From contig JAPLHB010000187.1 in assembly GCA_026389845.1 (NCBI GenBank), forward strand, positions 33,995 to 97,994: DNA of 64,000 nt, written 5' to 3'. Of the stretch, positions 35,690 to 43,936 are shown piece after piece. Source of the stretch: Chloroflexota bacterium (GTDB lineage Bacteria > Chloroflexota > Anaerolineae > CG2-30-64-16). The translations under genes were made by a program, and so were the position numbers. How positions within the stretch are numbered: position 1 is the stretch's first letter; each line of letters starts with the position of its first letter. Under the pieces are notes generated by a model. That model was given only the letters and a program-made list of their open reading frames with translations. It did no database searches and was not told where the DNA came from.

Positions 35690-37195
35690 TCATCCAGAGC
35701 CGATGCCTGGCGGCTGGGTCGGCAACGTCACGGTGACGGTGGTTGTCTGCCCCGGCTGACTTTCAATGCTGATACCGCCTCCGTGCAGCTCGGCCACGCG
35801 TTTGGCGATCGCCAGACCCAGCCCCTGGCTACCCGATGCGTTGACGCCAGAGCCATCCACCGCGGTGAACCAGTCGAACACCTGGGGCAGTTGCGCCTTC
35901 GGTATCCCCTGGCCGTGGTCAGTGACGGTGATCTGCACCATATCGCCGTCGGCTCGCGCCGCAGTAAGCAAGACCTGCCCGCCAGGCACGCTGAAACGGA
36001 CCGCGTTGTCGAGCAATTGGACGATCATTTGCTTGAGCCGGCCCCGATCGGCGTGCAGCGCGGGCAGATCGGCCGCGAAATCTGCGTAGACGTCCACTTC
36101 CGCACAGAGCACCTGCGCTTCCGGGGTCTCAAGAACATCCTCGAAAAGCGCCTCTATCGTGAATTCCTCCAGCAACAACTGCCGGCGCTCCAACACCTGC
36201 AACGCGACGAACTCCTTGACGAAGTGATTCGCCATCTCGGCATTGCGCAGCAACACGTCCAGATCAGCCAGCGCGCCGTTCGCTTCGCCTGCTGCCAGCT
36301 TGTGGCGCACCGTTGCCCCGCGGCCGGCGATGGTCTCCAACGGCGACCGCAGTGTGCGGAAGATGCTCGACAGGAGCTTATCCTTGGTGTCTAACGCGCG
36401 CGCCAGCACCTGGTAGGACTCACGCAATTGTTCCGCCTGTTGGCCCAGATAGGTCGCCAGGCCGGCGTTCTGGTCTGCCAGTTGCTTGTGCTGCGCCTCC
36501 ATCCGCAGTGTACGATCCAACATCACGAATACCGCGGCCGATGGTCCGGTCACGAAAACCAGCGCCCACGGGTACGGCACGACCACCAACACGGTGAGCG
36601 TTCCGAAGCTGAACATCACCAGATGTTCCAGCAAGGCCGGCCCGAGCGAGGCCGCCCAGATACGGAAGAGCGGCACGTGGGCGTTGAGACTGACGATTCC
36701 GGCCACCAGACCCGTATTCAGCAGGTACATGGCCGTCCCGGCCACCAGCAGCGCGGTCCAGGCGGACAAGCTGGTCGGGCGCCACGGCGCGGAGACAAAG
36801 GCGTGAAGGGCCAGCGAGCTGATCGCCACGTAGGTCAAGGTCTGGCCGAGGTTGAAGACGCGTTCCAGCATCCGCCGGCCCTGGCCGATGCGCCCCAACA
36901 GACGCGCCACGACGACGATGAGGATGATTTGGGGCGGACTGAAGACCAGCACGCCGGCGAAGAGTGGGATGGTATCAATGTGGACGTGCGTCCCATGGGC
37001 GAAGTGCAGGCCATAACGGTCGGTCAGCAAGGTCAGACCGGCAAAGGCCACGAACAGCAGCCACGTCGTCAAATCACCGTCGAGCGGATAGCGCGCGAAA
37101 GCGTAGATCGTGATACTGATCCCCAAGATCAGCACGATGGCGACATAGGACAGGACCGCGCGCGGAACTTGCACCGGAGCCAACCTCAGGACCAT
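35690..37195 (-). CDS. Membrane sensor kinase with missing phospho-acceptor His
   Basis: Sensor-kinase-like protein of 501 residues. ATG 37195 follows a TATA-rich leader; GTG 37207 lies in a hairpin. The first 235 residues form about eight membrane segments, followed by a coiled coil (about 235-270). The dimerisation helix reads SIFRTLRSPLETIAG, where kinases normally have S-H-E-L-R-T-P. Arg280 replaces the histidine. The ATPase domain is complete: N box MIVQLLDNAVRFS, G1 DHGQGIP, F box FDWF, G2 GSQGLGLAIAKRVAELHGG. No response regulator is adjacent. It could be an ATP-binding pseudokinase that modulates another kinase, or a phosphatase; a cytoplasmic PAS domain is not seen. Confidence 0.82.
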   Translation of the reverse strand: MVLRLAPVQVPRAVLSYVAIVLILGISITIYAFARYPLDGDLTTWLLFVAFAGLTLLTDRYGLHFAHGTHVHIDTIPLFAGVLVFSPPQIILIVVVARLLGRIGQGRRMLERVFNLGQTLTYVAISSLALHAFVSAPWRPTSLSAWTALLVAGTAMYLLNTGLVAGIVSLNAHVPLFRIWAASLGPALLEHLVMFSFGTLTVLVVVPYPWALVFVTGPSAAVFVMLDRTLRMEAQHKQLADQNAGLATYLGQQAEQLRESYQVLARALDTKDKLLSSIFRTLRSPLETIAGRGATVRHKLAAGEANGALADLDVLLRNAEMANHFVKEFVALQVLERRQLLLEEFTIEALFEDVLETPEAQVLCAEVDVYADFAADLPALHADRGRLKQMIVQLLDNAVRFSVPGGQVLLTAARADGDMVQITVTDHGQGIPKAQLPQVFDWFTAVDGSGVNASGSQGLGLAIAKRVAELHGGGISIESQPGQTTTVTVTLPTQPPGIGSG

Positions 37196-37202
37196 TATAA
37201 AC

Positions 37203-37234
37203 ACCAAGCGAAGGTTTTGGGAAACCTTCGCTTG
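37203..37234. other. Strong hairpin in the sensor-kinase leader
   Basis: Perfect 14-bp arms (37203-37216 and 37221-37234) with a TGGG loop, immediately upstream of ATG 37195. There is no T-run. It could control transcription or translation of the kinase, or be a small repeat. Confidence 0.6.
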
Positions 37235-37293
37235 GCATTCAACCAGTAGAGTGCTCGGCGTATTGGGCGGTTGCCTGCGATGGTGTCAACGCC

Positions 37294-37384
37294 GTATACC
37301 GTACACGCGTAGTAGCCCCTTGTGGGCGTCTAGCGGGCATCAGGGGCGACGCTGACGGGCTACGAGGATATTGTCGGGTAGTGA
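37294..37384. repeat. Second repeat family, copy A
   Basis: About 85 bases match the copy at 54633-54735: ACACGCGTAG, CCCCTTGTGGGCGTCTAGCG, GGGCATCAGGGGCG and TGTCGGGTAGTGA in the same order. Its left end has drifted. It lies between the sensor kinase and a small secreted protein gene, and no target duplication is evident. Confidence 0.75.
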
Positions 37385-37492
37385 GCAGGCCCACGAATCC
37401 TTGCGCCCAAGCCTTCACCCGACATGCCTGGCACACAAAGATGCCGGCACGGTGCATGACCATGCCGGCATCGGATGCCTAATGCGGACAAC

Positions 37493-37882
37493 TTACGGTA
37501 GAGACCATTCAGCGGTACCCTTCCCGTCCTCGAAGACGAAGGCCGGCGTCAACATATTTCCCTGGTATTCGGCGGTCAGTTCCACTGGGAAACCCAGTTT
37601 CACCTTGGCCTTGAGCTCATCATCCTTCCCATTCTTGAGGTCAACGGTGATGTTCCCGGTGTCGCCGATGACCTGCGAGCCCTTCGGCGCCCAGACCTTG
37701 ACCTCGACAGGGTCGTTTTGATGCCCAGACTCGACTCCGATGTACAGATGCACCACACCTCGACCGTCGGGTAGCTGGATGGCAGGATCGGTCATGCACC
37801 AGGTAAAGCCTGCAAACGCTGTGAGCGCAGTGGCCAGCACCAGTATCGCCACCAAAGCCATGAGTGCAAACGACTTCTTCAT
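37493..37882 (-). CDS. Small secreted protein, unknown function
   Basis: Exported protein of 129 residues. ATG 37882 has AGGAGG six bases upstream. The signal peptide MKKSFALMALVAILVLATAL ends at an Ala-Phe-Ala site near residue 24. The mature part is about 105 residues, beta-rich, with WCMTDPAIQLPDGRGVVHLY, KVWAPKGSQVIGDTGNITVD and LGFPVELTAEYQG. One Cys is present. No family is recognised; a small beta-sandwich is likely. It stands alone, with a repeat element downstream. Confidence 0.7.
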   Translation of the reverse strand: MKKSFALMALVAILVLATALTAFAGFTWCMTDPAIQLPDGRGVVHLYIGVESGHQNDPVEVKVWAPKGSQVIGDTGNITVDLKNGKDDELKAKVKLGFPVELTAEYQGNMLTPAFVFEDGKGTAEWSLP

Positions 37883-38122
37883 CTCCCGCCTCCTCTTGCT
37901 TGTTGAATGAGTTTATCGCTTTCTGCCATCACTATGCAATACCTTGGATAAGAAATCAATAGCCTCTTGGTACCACCACTTGACAGAAAGAAAACATGGT
38001 TATTTTGAAGTCAAAGATGCGATATGCCCATGACCTGCATCATGTTCGCGGGTGCGCGTTTGATCTTCGCCTACACCCTATGATATACTCGGCATGGTTC
38101 CAAAGTGCGCTTTCAGGCATCT
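37883..38122. other. Intergenic region, low GC, no gene seen
   Basis: AT-richer stretch between divergent genes. TTGATC, 18 bases, TATACT near 38060-38090 on the plus strand is a weak promoter candidate for the gene at 38357, although a repeat lies between them. Confidence 0.3.
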
Positions 38123-38279
38123 GTCATTCTGAGCGGGTTTGCCCTTAACCTCTCGCGACGGCGAGCATCCAGCGAAGAATCTCTTTTCGCAACGAGACTC
38201 CTTCGACTGCGCTCAGGACAGGCTCTTCACTGGATTTTCGCCGCGACCCACTTCACGGGGCCAACTCGCTCAGGGTGAC
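38123..38279. repeat. Dispersed inverted-repeat element, copy 4
   Basis: Left end GTCATTCTGAGCGGGT, right end CTCGCTCAGGGTGAC, internal CCAGCGAAGAATC and a GACTCCTTCGACTGCGCTC centre. It lies just upstream of the prenyltransferase-repeat gene. Confidence 0.8.
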
Positions 38280-38356
38280 AAAGCAAATGTTGCGGTACCG
38301 CGATAAACGCAGTTTATGCCCGTTGACAGTATATCTCAGAAGAACAGAGGCTATCT

Positions 38357-39220
38357 ATGGTCGCGTCCGCTTCGGCTTTTCTTTTGGCCTCCCAGAACCC
38401 CGACAGCGGCTGGGGCTATGCCGCGGGACAGGCGTCCATCGTCGAGGCGACCGCGACCTCCGTGCTGGCGCTTCGCGATGAGTTGACAGGGGATTCGGCG
38501 CGACGCGCGAGCCTGGCCTGGCTCGGCGCCGTGCAACACGCCGATGGCGGCTGGGGCCTCGGCGCGAGCGACCCACAGAGCGGCTGGCCCACGGCTTGGG
38601 GCGTGCTGGCGTTGGCGCAGGATGAAGCCGCCGCCGATGCGGTGCATCGGGGGGCTGCCTGGCTTCTGGCCGTCAAAACCTTGCGGCTGGAAGGCGATGG
38701 GTTGCAGCGCGAGGTACGCGAGAAATTCGCGATTGATCCAAATTTGCGCGGCTGGCCCTGGCTGCCCGGCGAGGCCAGTTGGGTCGAGCCGACCAGCCTG
38801 GCGATGCTCGCGCTGACCGCTTCTTCCGCCACCGCCGCGGCCCAAGAGCGCCTGGCCGAAGGGGCGCGCTATCTCGTGGACCGTCGCTGCCACGGCGGCG
38901 GCTGGAACTTCGGCAACCCGGTCATGCTCGGCGGCCAATTGCCCCCGCGTGCGCACCCGACCGCCTGGGCGCTCCTGGCGTTGGCGCGGGTGGCGCGTGA
39001 CGCCATCCAGCCCGAAGACCTGGCGGCGCTGCGGGCCGAGATGCGTCGCGATGGCGGCGCGTTGGCCCTGGCCTGGGGCCTGCTGGCGCTGCGCGTTCTG
39101 GGCGAAGACGACGCCGAAGCCACGAACCGGTTAAGCGCCCAGCAACGGGCCGACGGCAGTTGGAACGGCAACCCGTTCCACACCGCGGTCGCGCTGCTGG
39201 CCGAGCGCGGCCGGTTGTAA
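38357..39220 (+). CDS. Prenyltransferase/squalene-oxidase repeat protein
   Basis: Alpha/alpha-toroid protein of 287 residues. ATG 38357 has GAGG six bases upstream. Toroid motifs recur: LLASQNPDSGWGYAAGQASI, VQHADGGWGLGASDPQSGW, RRCHGGGWNFGNPVM and QQRADGSWNGNPFHTAV. Each is a QxxDGGWG-like turn with a following helix. The Asp-Xaa-Asp-Asp motif of a class II terpene cyclase is not visible, and no Zn-binding motif of protein prenyltransferases is clear. The function is therefore left open; it could be a scaffold or binding protein. It is eight bases upstream of the Tat-exported DUF362 gene, suggesting a shared task. Confidence 0.78.
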   Translation: MVASASAFLLASQNPDSGWGYAAGQASIVEATATSVLALRDELTGDSARRASLAWLGAVQHADGGWGLGASDPQSGWPTAWGVLALAQDEAAADAVHRGAAWLLAVKTLRLEGDGLQREVREKFAIDPNLRGWPWLPGEASWVEPTSLAMLALTASSATAAAQERLAEGARYLVDRRCHGGGWNFGNPVMLGGQLPPRAHPTAWALLALARVARDAIQPEDLAALRAEMRRDGGALALAWGLLALRVLGEDDAEATNRLSAQQRADGSWNGNPFHTAVALLAERGRL

Positions 39221-39228
39221 GGACAGCC

Positions 39229-40260
39229 ATGCCCCAACTCCGTCTCACCCGTCGTCAATTCCTACGCCTGGCCGTGTTGGGCGGGCTGGGCGTGGCCGCC
39301 GCGGCCTTCGAACGCGTCACCCGGCCGGTGGGCGCGGACAACTATCTGCGGTGGACCGCACGCGGGCTAGGCCAACAACTGGCCGGCCGGCCGGCGCCCG
39401 TGGCGCTGGGCCAGTGTCCCTCCTACGGCGACGACGTCCACGGCTGCCTACGTGAACTGTGGCGGTTGGCTGATCTGCCCGATGTCGCCGGTAAGCGCGT
39501 CCTGGTCAAGCCGAATCTGATTGACATCGTCGAAGGTTCTCCCACGACGACGTCGCCGATTCTGGTCGGCGCGGTGCTCGATCTGCTGGCGGAGCTGGGC
39601 GTAGGCGAGGTGGCGGTGGGCGAAGGGCCGGGCTTCCGCCGCGAGGCGTGGCCGGTGGTCGAAGGCTGTGGACTGGCCGCGGTGCTGGCGGCCCGCAAGG
39701 TGCCGTTCGTTGACCTCAACTACGACGATCCCCAGCCGGTCCCCGTCAGAGATGGCTGGTTCCGCCGCACGAACGCGGTCTGGCTGCCGCGCCACGTGCG
39801 TGAGGCCGATCTGGTCATTTCGGTTCCCAAGCTCAAAACGCATCACTGGGCCGGCGTCACCCTGAGCCTGAAGAACCTGTTCGGTATCGTGCCGGGCGCG
39901 CGCTACGGGTGGCCGAAGAACATGCTGCACGTCAACAGCATTCCGGCGAGCATCGTGGGCCTCTACCAACTCGTGCGCCCCATGGTGGCGATCGTGGATG
40001 GCATCGTCGGCATGGAGGGGGACGGGCCGCTCTTCGGCACGGGCGTCCCGCACGGCGTCCTGGCCGCGGGCGCCGACCCGGTCGCCGTTGACAGCACGTG
40101 CGCCCGGCTGATGGGGTTCGACCCGCAAAAGGTGGGTTATCTGTGGCTGGCCGGCTGGGCCGGGGTGGGGCAGGTGGAGCGGGTGGAAACGCGCGGCGGA
40201 TCGGTGGAGCAGTTGCGGCGGCATTACCAGGCGCCGCCGGGGAGCGCACTAAGAGAATAA
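39229..40260 (+). CDS. Tat-exported DUF362 protein
   Basis: Protein of 343 residues. ATG 39229 has AAGGA three bases upstream; the frame back to 39160 is a shadow. A twin-arginine signal LTRRQFLRLAVLGGLGVAAA opens the chain, so export in folded form is predicted. DUF362 landmarks are VLVKPNLIDIVEGSPTTTSP, VGEGPGFRREAWPVVEGCGL, SVPKLKTHHWAGVTLSLKNL and DPVAVDSTCARLMGFDP. The C-terminal 4Fe-4S domain found in some family members is absent. The function of DUF362 is not established. It follows the prenyltransferase-repeat gene in an evident operon. Confidence 0.85.
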   Translation: MPQLRLTRRQFLRLAVLGGLGVAAAAFERVTRPVGADNYLRWTARGLGQQLAGRPAPVALGQCPSYGDDVHGCLRELWRLADLPDVAGKRVLVKPNLIDIVEGSPTTTSPILVGAVLDLLAELGVGEVAVGEGPGFRREAWPVVEGCGLAAVLAARKVPFVDLNYDDPQPVPVRDGWFRRTNAVWLPRHVREADLVISVPKLKTHHWAGVTLSLKNLFGIVPGARYGWPKNMLHVNSIPASIVGLYQLVRPMVAIVDGIVGMEGDGPLFGTGVPHGVLAAGADPVAVDSTCARLMGFDPQKVGYLWLAGWAGVGQVERVETRGGSVEQLRRHYQAPPGSALRE

Positions 40261-40287
40261 GTGGGTCAGCTGTTCCAAACGTGGCTT

Positions 40288-40445
40288 GTCACCCTGAGCG
40301 GGTCAGCCCCGTGAGATTTGTTACAGCGAAAATCCAGCGAAGAGCCTGTCCTGAGCGCAGTCGAAGGAGTCTCGTCGCGGCAAGGAGATTCTTCGCTGGA
40401 CGTTCGCCGTTGCGAAAGTTTAGGGGCTAACCCGCTCAGAATGAC
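40288..40445. repeat. Dispersed inverted-repeat element, copy 5
   Basis: Ends GTCACCCTGAGCGGGT and ACCCGCTCAGAATGAC, internal CCAGCGAAGAGCCTG and GATTCTTCGCTGG. A following 35-base flank (TTTGCACCCAATCTGCATCTGG) resembles sequence at 51500-51535. Confidence 0.8.
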
Positions 40446-40493
40446 GTTTGCACCCAATCTGCATCTGGAACCGCTGTAAGTGGGTGGCAGGAG

Positions 40494-40522
40494 TTGACAG
40501 GCAGGCCGCGTAAGTGTACAAT
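40494..40522 (+). promoter_or_regulatory. Promoter of the phd/relE-like pair
   Basis: TTGACA (40494-40499), 17 bases, TACAAT (40517-40522), about 42 bases before the antitoxin start. A strong near-consensus promoter. Confidence 0.75.
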
Positions 40523-40543
40523 TGAGATAATTATACCAATTGT
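40518..40543. promoter_or_regulatory. Probable autoregulatory operator
   Basis: Inverted arms ACAATTG (40518-40524) and CAATTGT (40537-40543) overlap the -10 box and extend past it. That position is where Phd/YefM antitoxins repress their own operons. Confidence 0.5.
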
Positions 40544-40563
40544 GTTAGATCGGAGGGGACGAT

Positions 40564-40860
40564 ATGCAAGCAGTAACTATCAGTGCGATGGATCTGCGCG
40601 GCTCTATTGGGGACGTTCTGAACCGCGTTCAGTACACCAACGAACGGTTTGTGATCGAGCGCAAGGGGACTCCGATCGCTGTCATGATCCGGGTTGACGA
40701 AATCGAGCGGCTTGAACGCTTGGAGAGAGAGCGCGACGCAGAGCTTTTCCGCATGGCCAAGACCCTGGCTGAGCGCGACGGCCTGCAGCCGTTCAGTGCG
40801 CTGCTTGACCAGCACGCGGCCCTACACGGCGAACGCTTGGAGCTGCCTGACCATGGTTAG
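40564..40860 (+). CDS. Phd/YefM-family antitoxin
   Basis: Antitoxin of 98 residues. ATG 40564 has a GGAGGGG site upstream. The DNA-binding N-terminus reads ISAMDLRGSIGDVLNRVQYT, followed by RFVIERKGTPIAVMI, the Phd/YefM fold. The C-terminus from about residue 55 is acidic-charged and binds the toxin. The stop overlaps the toxin start by eight bases. The promoter and inverted operator upstream fit negative autoregulation. Confidence 0.83.
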   Translation: MQAVTISAMDLRGSIGDVLNRVQYTNERFVIERKGTPIAVMIRVDEIERLERLERERDAELFRMAKTLAERDGLQPFSALLDQHAALHGERLELPDHG

Positions 40861-41134
40861 CCTGTGGGTCGCGCCAGAAGCCATCAAGGAGTTGGGAGAC
40901 GCCAAGCGATACCCTGCGAAAGTCGCGCGACAACTGTTGATTAGAATCCTCGAACTTTCGGTCAACCCACGACCGCAAGACTCGATTCAGATCGAGACCG
41001 GCTTTCGTGTGGACAGCGGAGAGTATCGCATCTTCTACGAGCTCGATCACCGCGGCCAAATGGTCAAGGTCTATCTTGTTGGTAAGCGCGGTGACGACGA
41101 AATCTACAAGCGGCTGAAACGGCTGTTGGGTTAG
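40853..41134 (+). CDS. RelE/ParE-family toxin
   Basis: Toxin of 93 residues from ATG 40853. The chain shows APEAIKELGDAKRYPAKVAR near the start, GFRVDSGEYRIFYELDHRGQ in the middle and VYLVGKRGDDEIYKRLKRL at the C-terminus, the RelE core. Such proteins cleave ribosome-bound mRNA or inhibit gyrase. It overlaps the antitoxin by eight bases, the classical toxin-antitoxin arrangement, and is four bases from the next membrane gene. Nothing looks disrupted. Confidence 0.83.
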   Translation: MVSLWVAPEAIKELGDAKRYPAKVARQLLIRILELSVNPRPQDSIQIETGFRVDSGEYRIFYELDHRGQMVKVYLVGKRGDDEIYKRLKRLLG

Positions 41135-41137
41135 ACA

Positions 41138-42760
41138 ATGGGGACTTCCTCGCCGAACATCCCTGCGAAAAAACGCCCCACGCGGAATCTGCTCACCCAT
41201 GATACTGTGTTTTGGCTCCTCATCGGGCTGTCGCTGATCCCCATCTGGATCACGCGCTACCCCCCGCTGCAGGATTATCCCGATTGGCTGTTGCAGGCGC
41301 AGATCCTTCGTCACTTGAACGATCCGGCGCTGGGTTTTTCCACTTACTACGCAGCACTCATTGTCCCGGTTCCCAACCTCGGCAGCATCGCGTTGATCTA
41401 CCTGCTGAGTTTTGTCGCGCCTATCGAGATCGCCGGTAAACTGGCCCTGAGTTGTTATGCCATCGCCTTGCCCCTTGCCGTAGTCTACTTCTTGAGAGCT
41501 ACCCAGGCGCGCTCGACCGCCCTCGAATACCTGGGCCTGCTCTTGGTTTACAACTACTTCTTCTACATGGGGTACATCGGTTATCTGTTTGGCCTGGCCT
41601 TGTTGATGGCGCTGATCGGATACCTGTGGCGACGGCGCTTCCAGCCGACAGGCGGCGCATGGCTGGTGTTGGCCTTGGGGAGCGTCGGCCTTTTCCTGAC
41701 CCATTTGATGCCGTGGGCTACCCTGGGGTTCGTCTGCGTCTCGTGGGCTGTGTTGTGGCGCAAGCAACTCGGCGCGCGGCGGTTGCTATGGCTGGCCGCG
41801 GCCTTTGCGCCGTCGCTGATCTTGCTGGTGTTCTACGTCAGGATGAGTGCGGGACAATTGGTGATCGTGCCCTACCCGCCTTCGAGTCTCTTGTACAACA
41901 AGATCGGCTCTTTTATCGAGCCGTTGATTCTGGCTCCCGGCTTCCGTCCATGGCCGAATGTCGCTCCACCGCTTCTGCTGGATGCCGGCCTCCTGGCTGG
42001 CGTCGGGGCTATGGTGGGCGTGGCGTTGCGGGCCGCCAGGCAGCAAGCCCGCGCCGCCAGCGTCGCGTTGATTGATTCCAGTTCACTGCTCATTGCCTTC
42101 GGGCTTGCGGTGATGATGGCGGTATTGCCGTTCTGGTTTGGCGGCCTCGTGCGCCCCGACGAACGGTTGACCATCCCGGCCGCTCTACTGACGCTGGCCG
42201 CGGTGCGCTGGCCCCGGCCAACGTGGCGCTATGACGCCGCGCTGATCCTCATCGTGATCGGCATGTTGGTCTTTCACACCGCGACATTCGTGCGTGGGGG
42301 TGACGAGATGGCGCGGTTGGTCAACAGTCTCGCGTCATTCGTCGGCCGCGAGGAGCACCCTTACTTCCTGCGCGTACCGGGTGCGTGCGCGCAGACCCCA
42401 GCGGAGCAATGGCTACCGATCATCGAGCCTGGGCCACGCGCGGGGTTTTACCTGTCGGCCCAGCGCGGGGGCAACAATCGGCAGATCCTCGATACCGGCC
42501 TGGTGATGGCTAAAAACGCGATCCCATTCGAGAACCGCATGCTGTGGCCCAGGTTGCTTAGCCAACTTGAGGCACAACTGCCCGACTTGCAAGCGGAAAT
42601 CTTCCCTGAGTATAGTGTGATTGTCTTGTTCGGCTGCCCACAACCAATGGAGCGTGTGGCTGGGCAACTATCTCCTGCGTTTACCCCTGTGACCAGCCCG
42701 GAGATTCCGCGCTCGTCCTATCTATTCGTGTTGCAACGCCCTGACCGGCCACAGCCGTAG
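41138..42760 (+). CDS. Multi-membrane protein, possible GT-C glycosyltransferase
   Basis: Polytopic protein of 540 residues with about twelve hydrophobic segments. ATG 41138 lies three bases after the toxin stop and starts MGTSSPNIPAKKRPTRNLLT. The first loop is TRYPPLQDYPDWLLQAQIL with Asp-Tyr-Pro-Asp, and later FYMGYIGYLFGLALLMALIG and LTHLMPWATLGF recall GT-C scaffolds. The last 130 residues are soluble. A sugar-transfer role is plausible because similar genes surround it, but no diagnostic motif is seen. Confidence 0.6.
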   Translation: MGTSSPNIPAKKRPTRNLLTHDTVFWLLIGLSLIPIWITRYPPLQDYPDWLLQAQILRHLNDPALGFSTYYAALIVPVPNLGSIALIYLLSFVAPIEIAGKLALSCYAIALPLAVVYFLRATQARSTALEYLGLLLVYNYFFYMGYIGYLFGLALLMALIGYLWRRRFQPTGGAWLVLALGSVGLFLTHLMPWATLGFVCVSWAVLWRKQLGARRLLWLAAAFAPSLILLVFYVRMSAGQLVIVPYPPSSLLYNKIGSFIEPLILAPGFRPWPNVAPPLLLDAGLLAGVGAMVGVALRAARQQARAASVALIDSSSLLIAFGLAVMMAVLPFWFGGLVRPDERLTIPAALLTLAAVRWPRPTWRYDAALILIVIGMLVFHTATFVRGGDEMARLVNSLASFVGREEHPYFLRVPGACAQTPAEQWLPIIEPGPRAGFYLSAQRGGNNRQILDTGLVMAKNAIPFENRMLWPRLLSQLEAQLPDLQAEIFPEYSVIVLFGCPQPMERVAGQLSPAFTPVTSPEIPRSSYLFVLQRPDRPQP

Positions 42761-42826
42761 GATTGCACGATCACGTTGTCGCTATAGAGGCAATGTTGCT
42801 GTCCGAAACGCGCTCCCACTTCCCCT

Positions 42827-43924
42827 TTACATCTTGGCAGGCGCTGGCGTAGCCTGAAGCCGACAATGGGCGCGCCACAGGGCAATACCCACAACCATCA
42901 CAGAATCTAGATATGCGGCGCTGCTATACTGCGCTAGAAGCGGTATGGTCGCGGCGGCGAACCATAGCGCGGCGCCTCGCCATGACCAGCGACCTGTCAA
43001 CCAGATCAATGCGGGCAGGAGCAGTGGAAGATCGTAGGCAAAGGATTGGGGGGCGACGAGCAACGACAGCGCCAACACTACGGCGAGCCATTCGTCGCGT
43101 TGAAGAATCCTCCTCAGACGGCAGGTGATCCATGCAGCACCAGGCAGCATTGCCGCCGCAAAGAAATAGTTCCATTGGCGACCAAGACCCAGTAAGGCTG
43201 GCAACGTCGTGTAGTTCCACTTGAGTGGGTCGTTTCGTTGCTGCCCTGTGACAATTGCGGCAACCACTTCTCTAGGCCAGGCAGGCGTGATAATCGTTGC
43301 CAGCATAGCAACAGCGGCCAGAGATGCTAGACTTGCAAGGAGGGCCTTTCTGCCGCCGGCCAACCACAAAGCCGGCGCCATCAGGATTATCAGTTGAGGT
43401 TTGAGCAACATGAGCGGAAACGCAATACCGGCGACGCAGAGCCTCCTTCTGGAGATCGCAACGATCATTAGCACCACGGCAGTGAGTTGAATGATGCTGA
43501 CCTGGCCCACGTGGACGAGGAGAAGGCTCATTATCAGGGTGAGAGCATACAGCAGTCCCGCGACAGGGATTGGTAGGGATACACGGTAAAGCCGAAACAA
43601 GAGCCGAAACACGATTGCTAGTAGGAGAGAGTTGATCGCAAGAAACCCGAGCCAGGCAGCCCGGAGCGGCAGCACGCTGAGCGGAGCGAAGAGCCATGCT
43701 ACCCAGGGCACATACCAGAAAGGCAGTTGATACGGCCCATAGACATCGTAAGGTGATGCCGCCGCTAACAACTGACGCCCGGCACCGTAGTAGACAGTGA
43801 AATCAAGGAGATTGCTGTTCCATGCTACCTGAGCCGCTGCGCCAAGCAGGATCACGGTGAGCGCGATCAGTAACACGTTTTTGATGAAAACTTCTCTCGA
43901 TGTGCGACGTGCCTTTGACGGCAT
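42827..43924 (-). CDS. GT87 family (DUF2029) membrane glycosyltransferase
   Basis: Membrane protein of 365 residues. Typical elements are DFTVYYGAGRQLLAAASPYD followed by VYG, then LPFWYVPWVAWLFAPLSVLP, and the central FPLMLLKPQLIILMAPALWL. These are the Asp-containing first loop and the K-P-Q-L motif of GT87 (alpha-mannosyltransferase-like, polyprenyl-phosphate donor). It stands beside the second GT87 gene upstream on the same strand (12-base gap). Base use is slightly less GC-rich than average here. Confidence 0.75.
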   Translation of the reverse strand: MPSKARRTSREVFIKNVLLIALTVILLGAAAQVAWNSNLLDFTVYYGAGRQLLAAASPYDVYGPYQLPFWYVPWVAWLFAPLSVLPLRAAWLGFLAINSLLLAIVFRLLFRLYRVSLPIPVAGLLYALTLIMSLLLVHVGQVSIIQLTAVVLMIVAISRRRLCVAGIAFPLMLLKPQLIILMAPALWLAGGRKALLASLASLAAVAMLATIITPAWPREVVAAIVTGQQRNDPLKWNYTTLPALLGLGRQWNYFFAAAMLPGAAWITCRLRRILQRDEWLAVVLALSLLVAPQSFAYDLPLLLPALIWLTGRWSWRGAALWFAAATIPLLAQYSSAAYLDSVMVVGIALWRAHCRLQATPAPAKM

Positions 43925-43936
43925 TTCGACTCTCCG

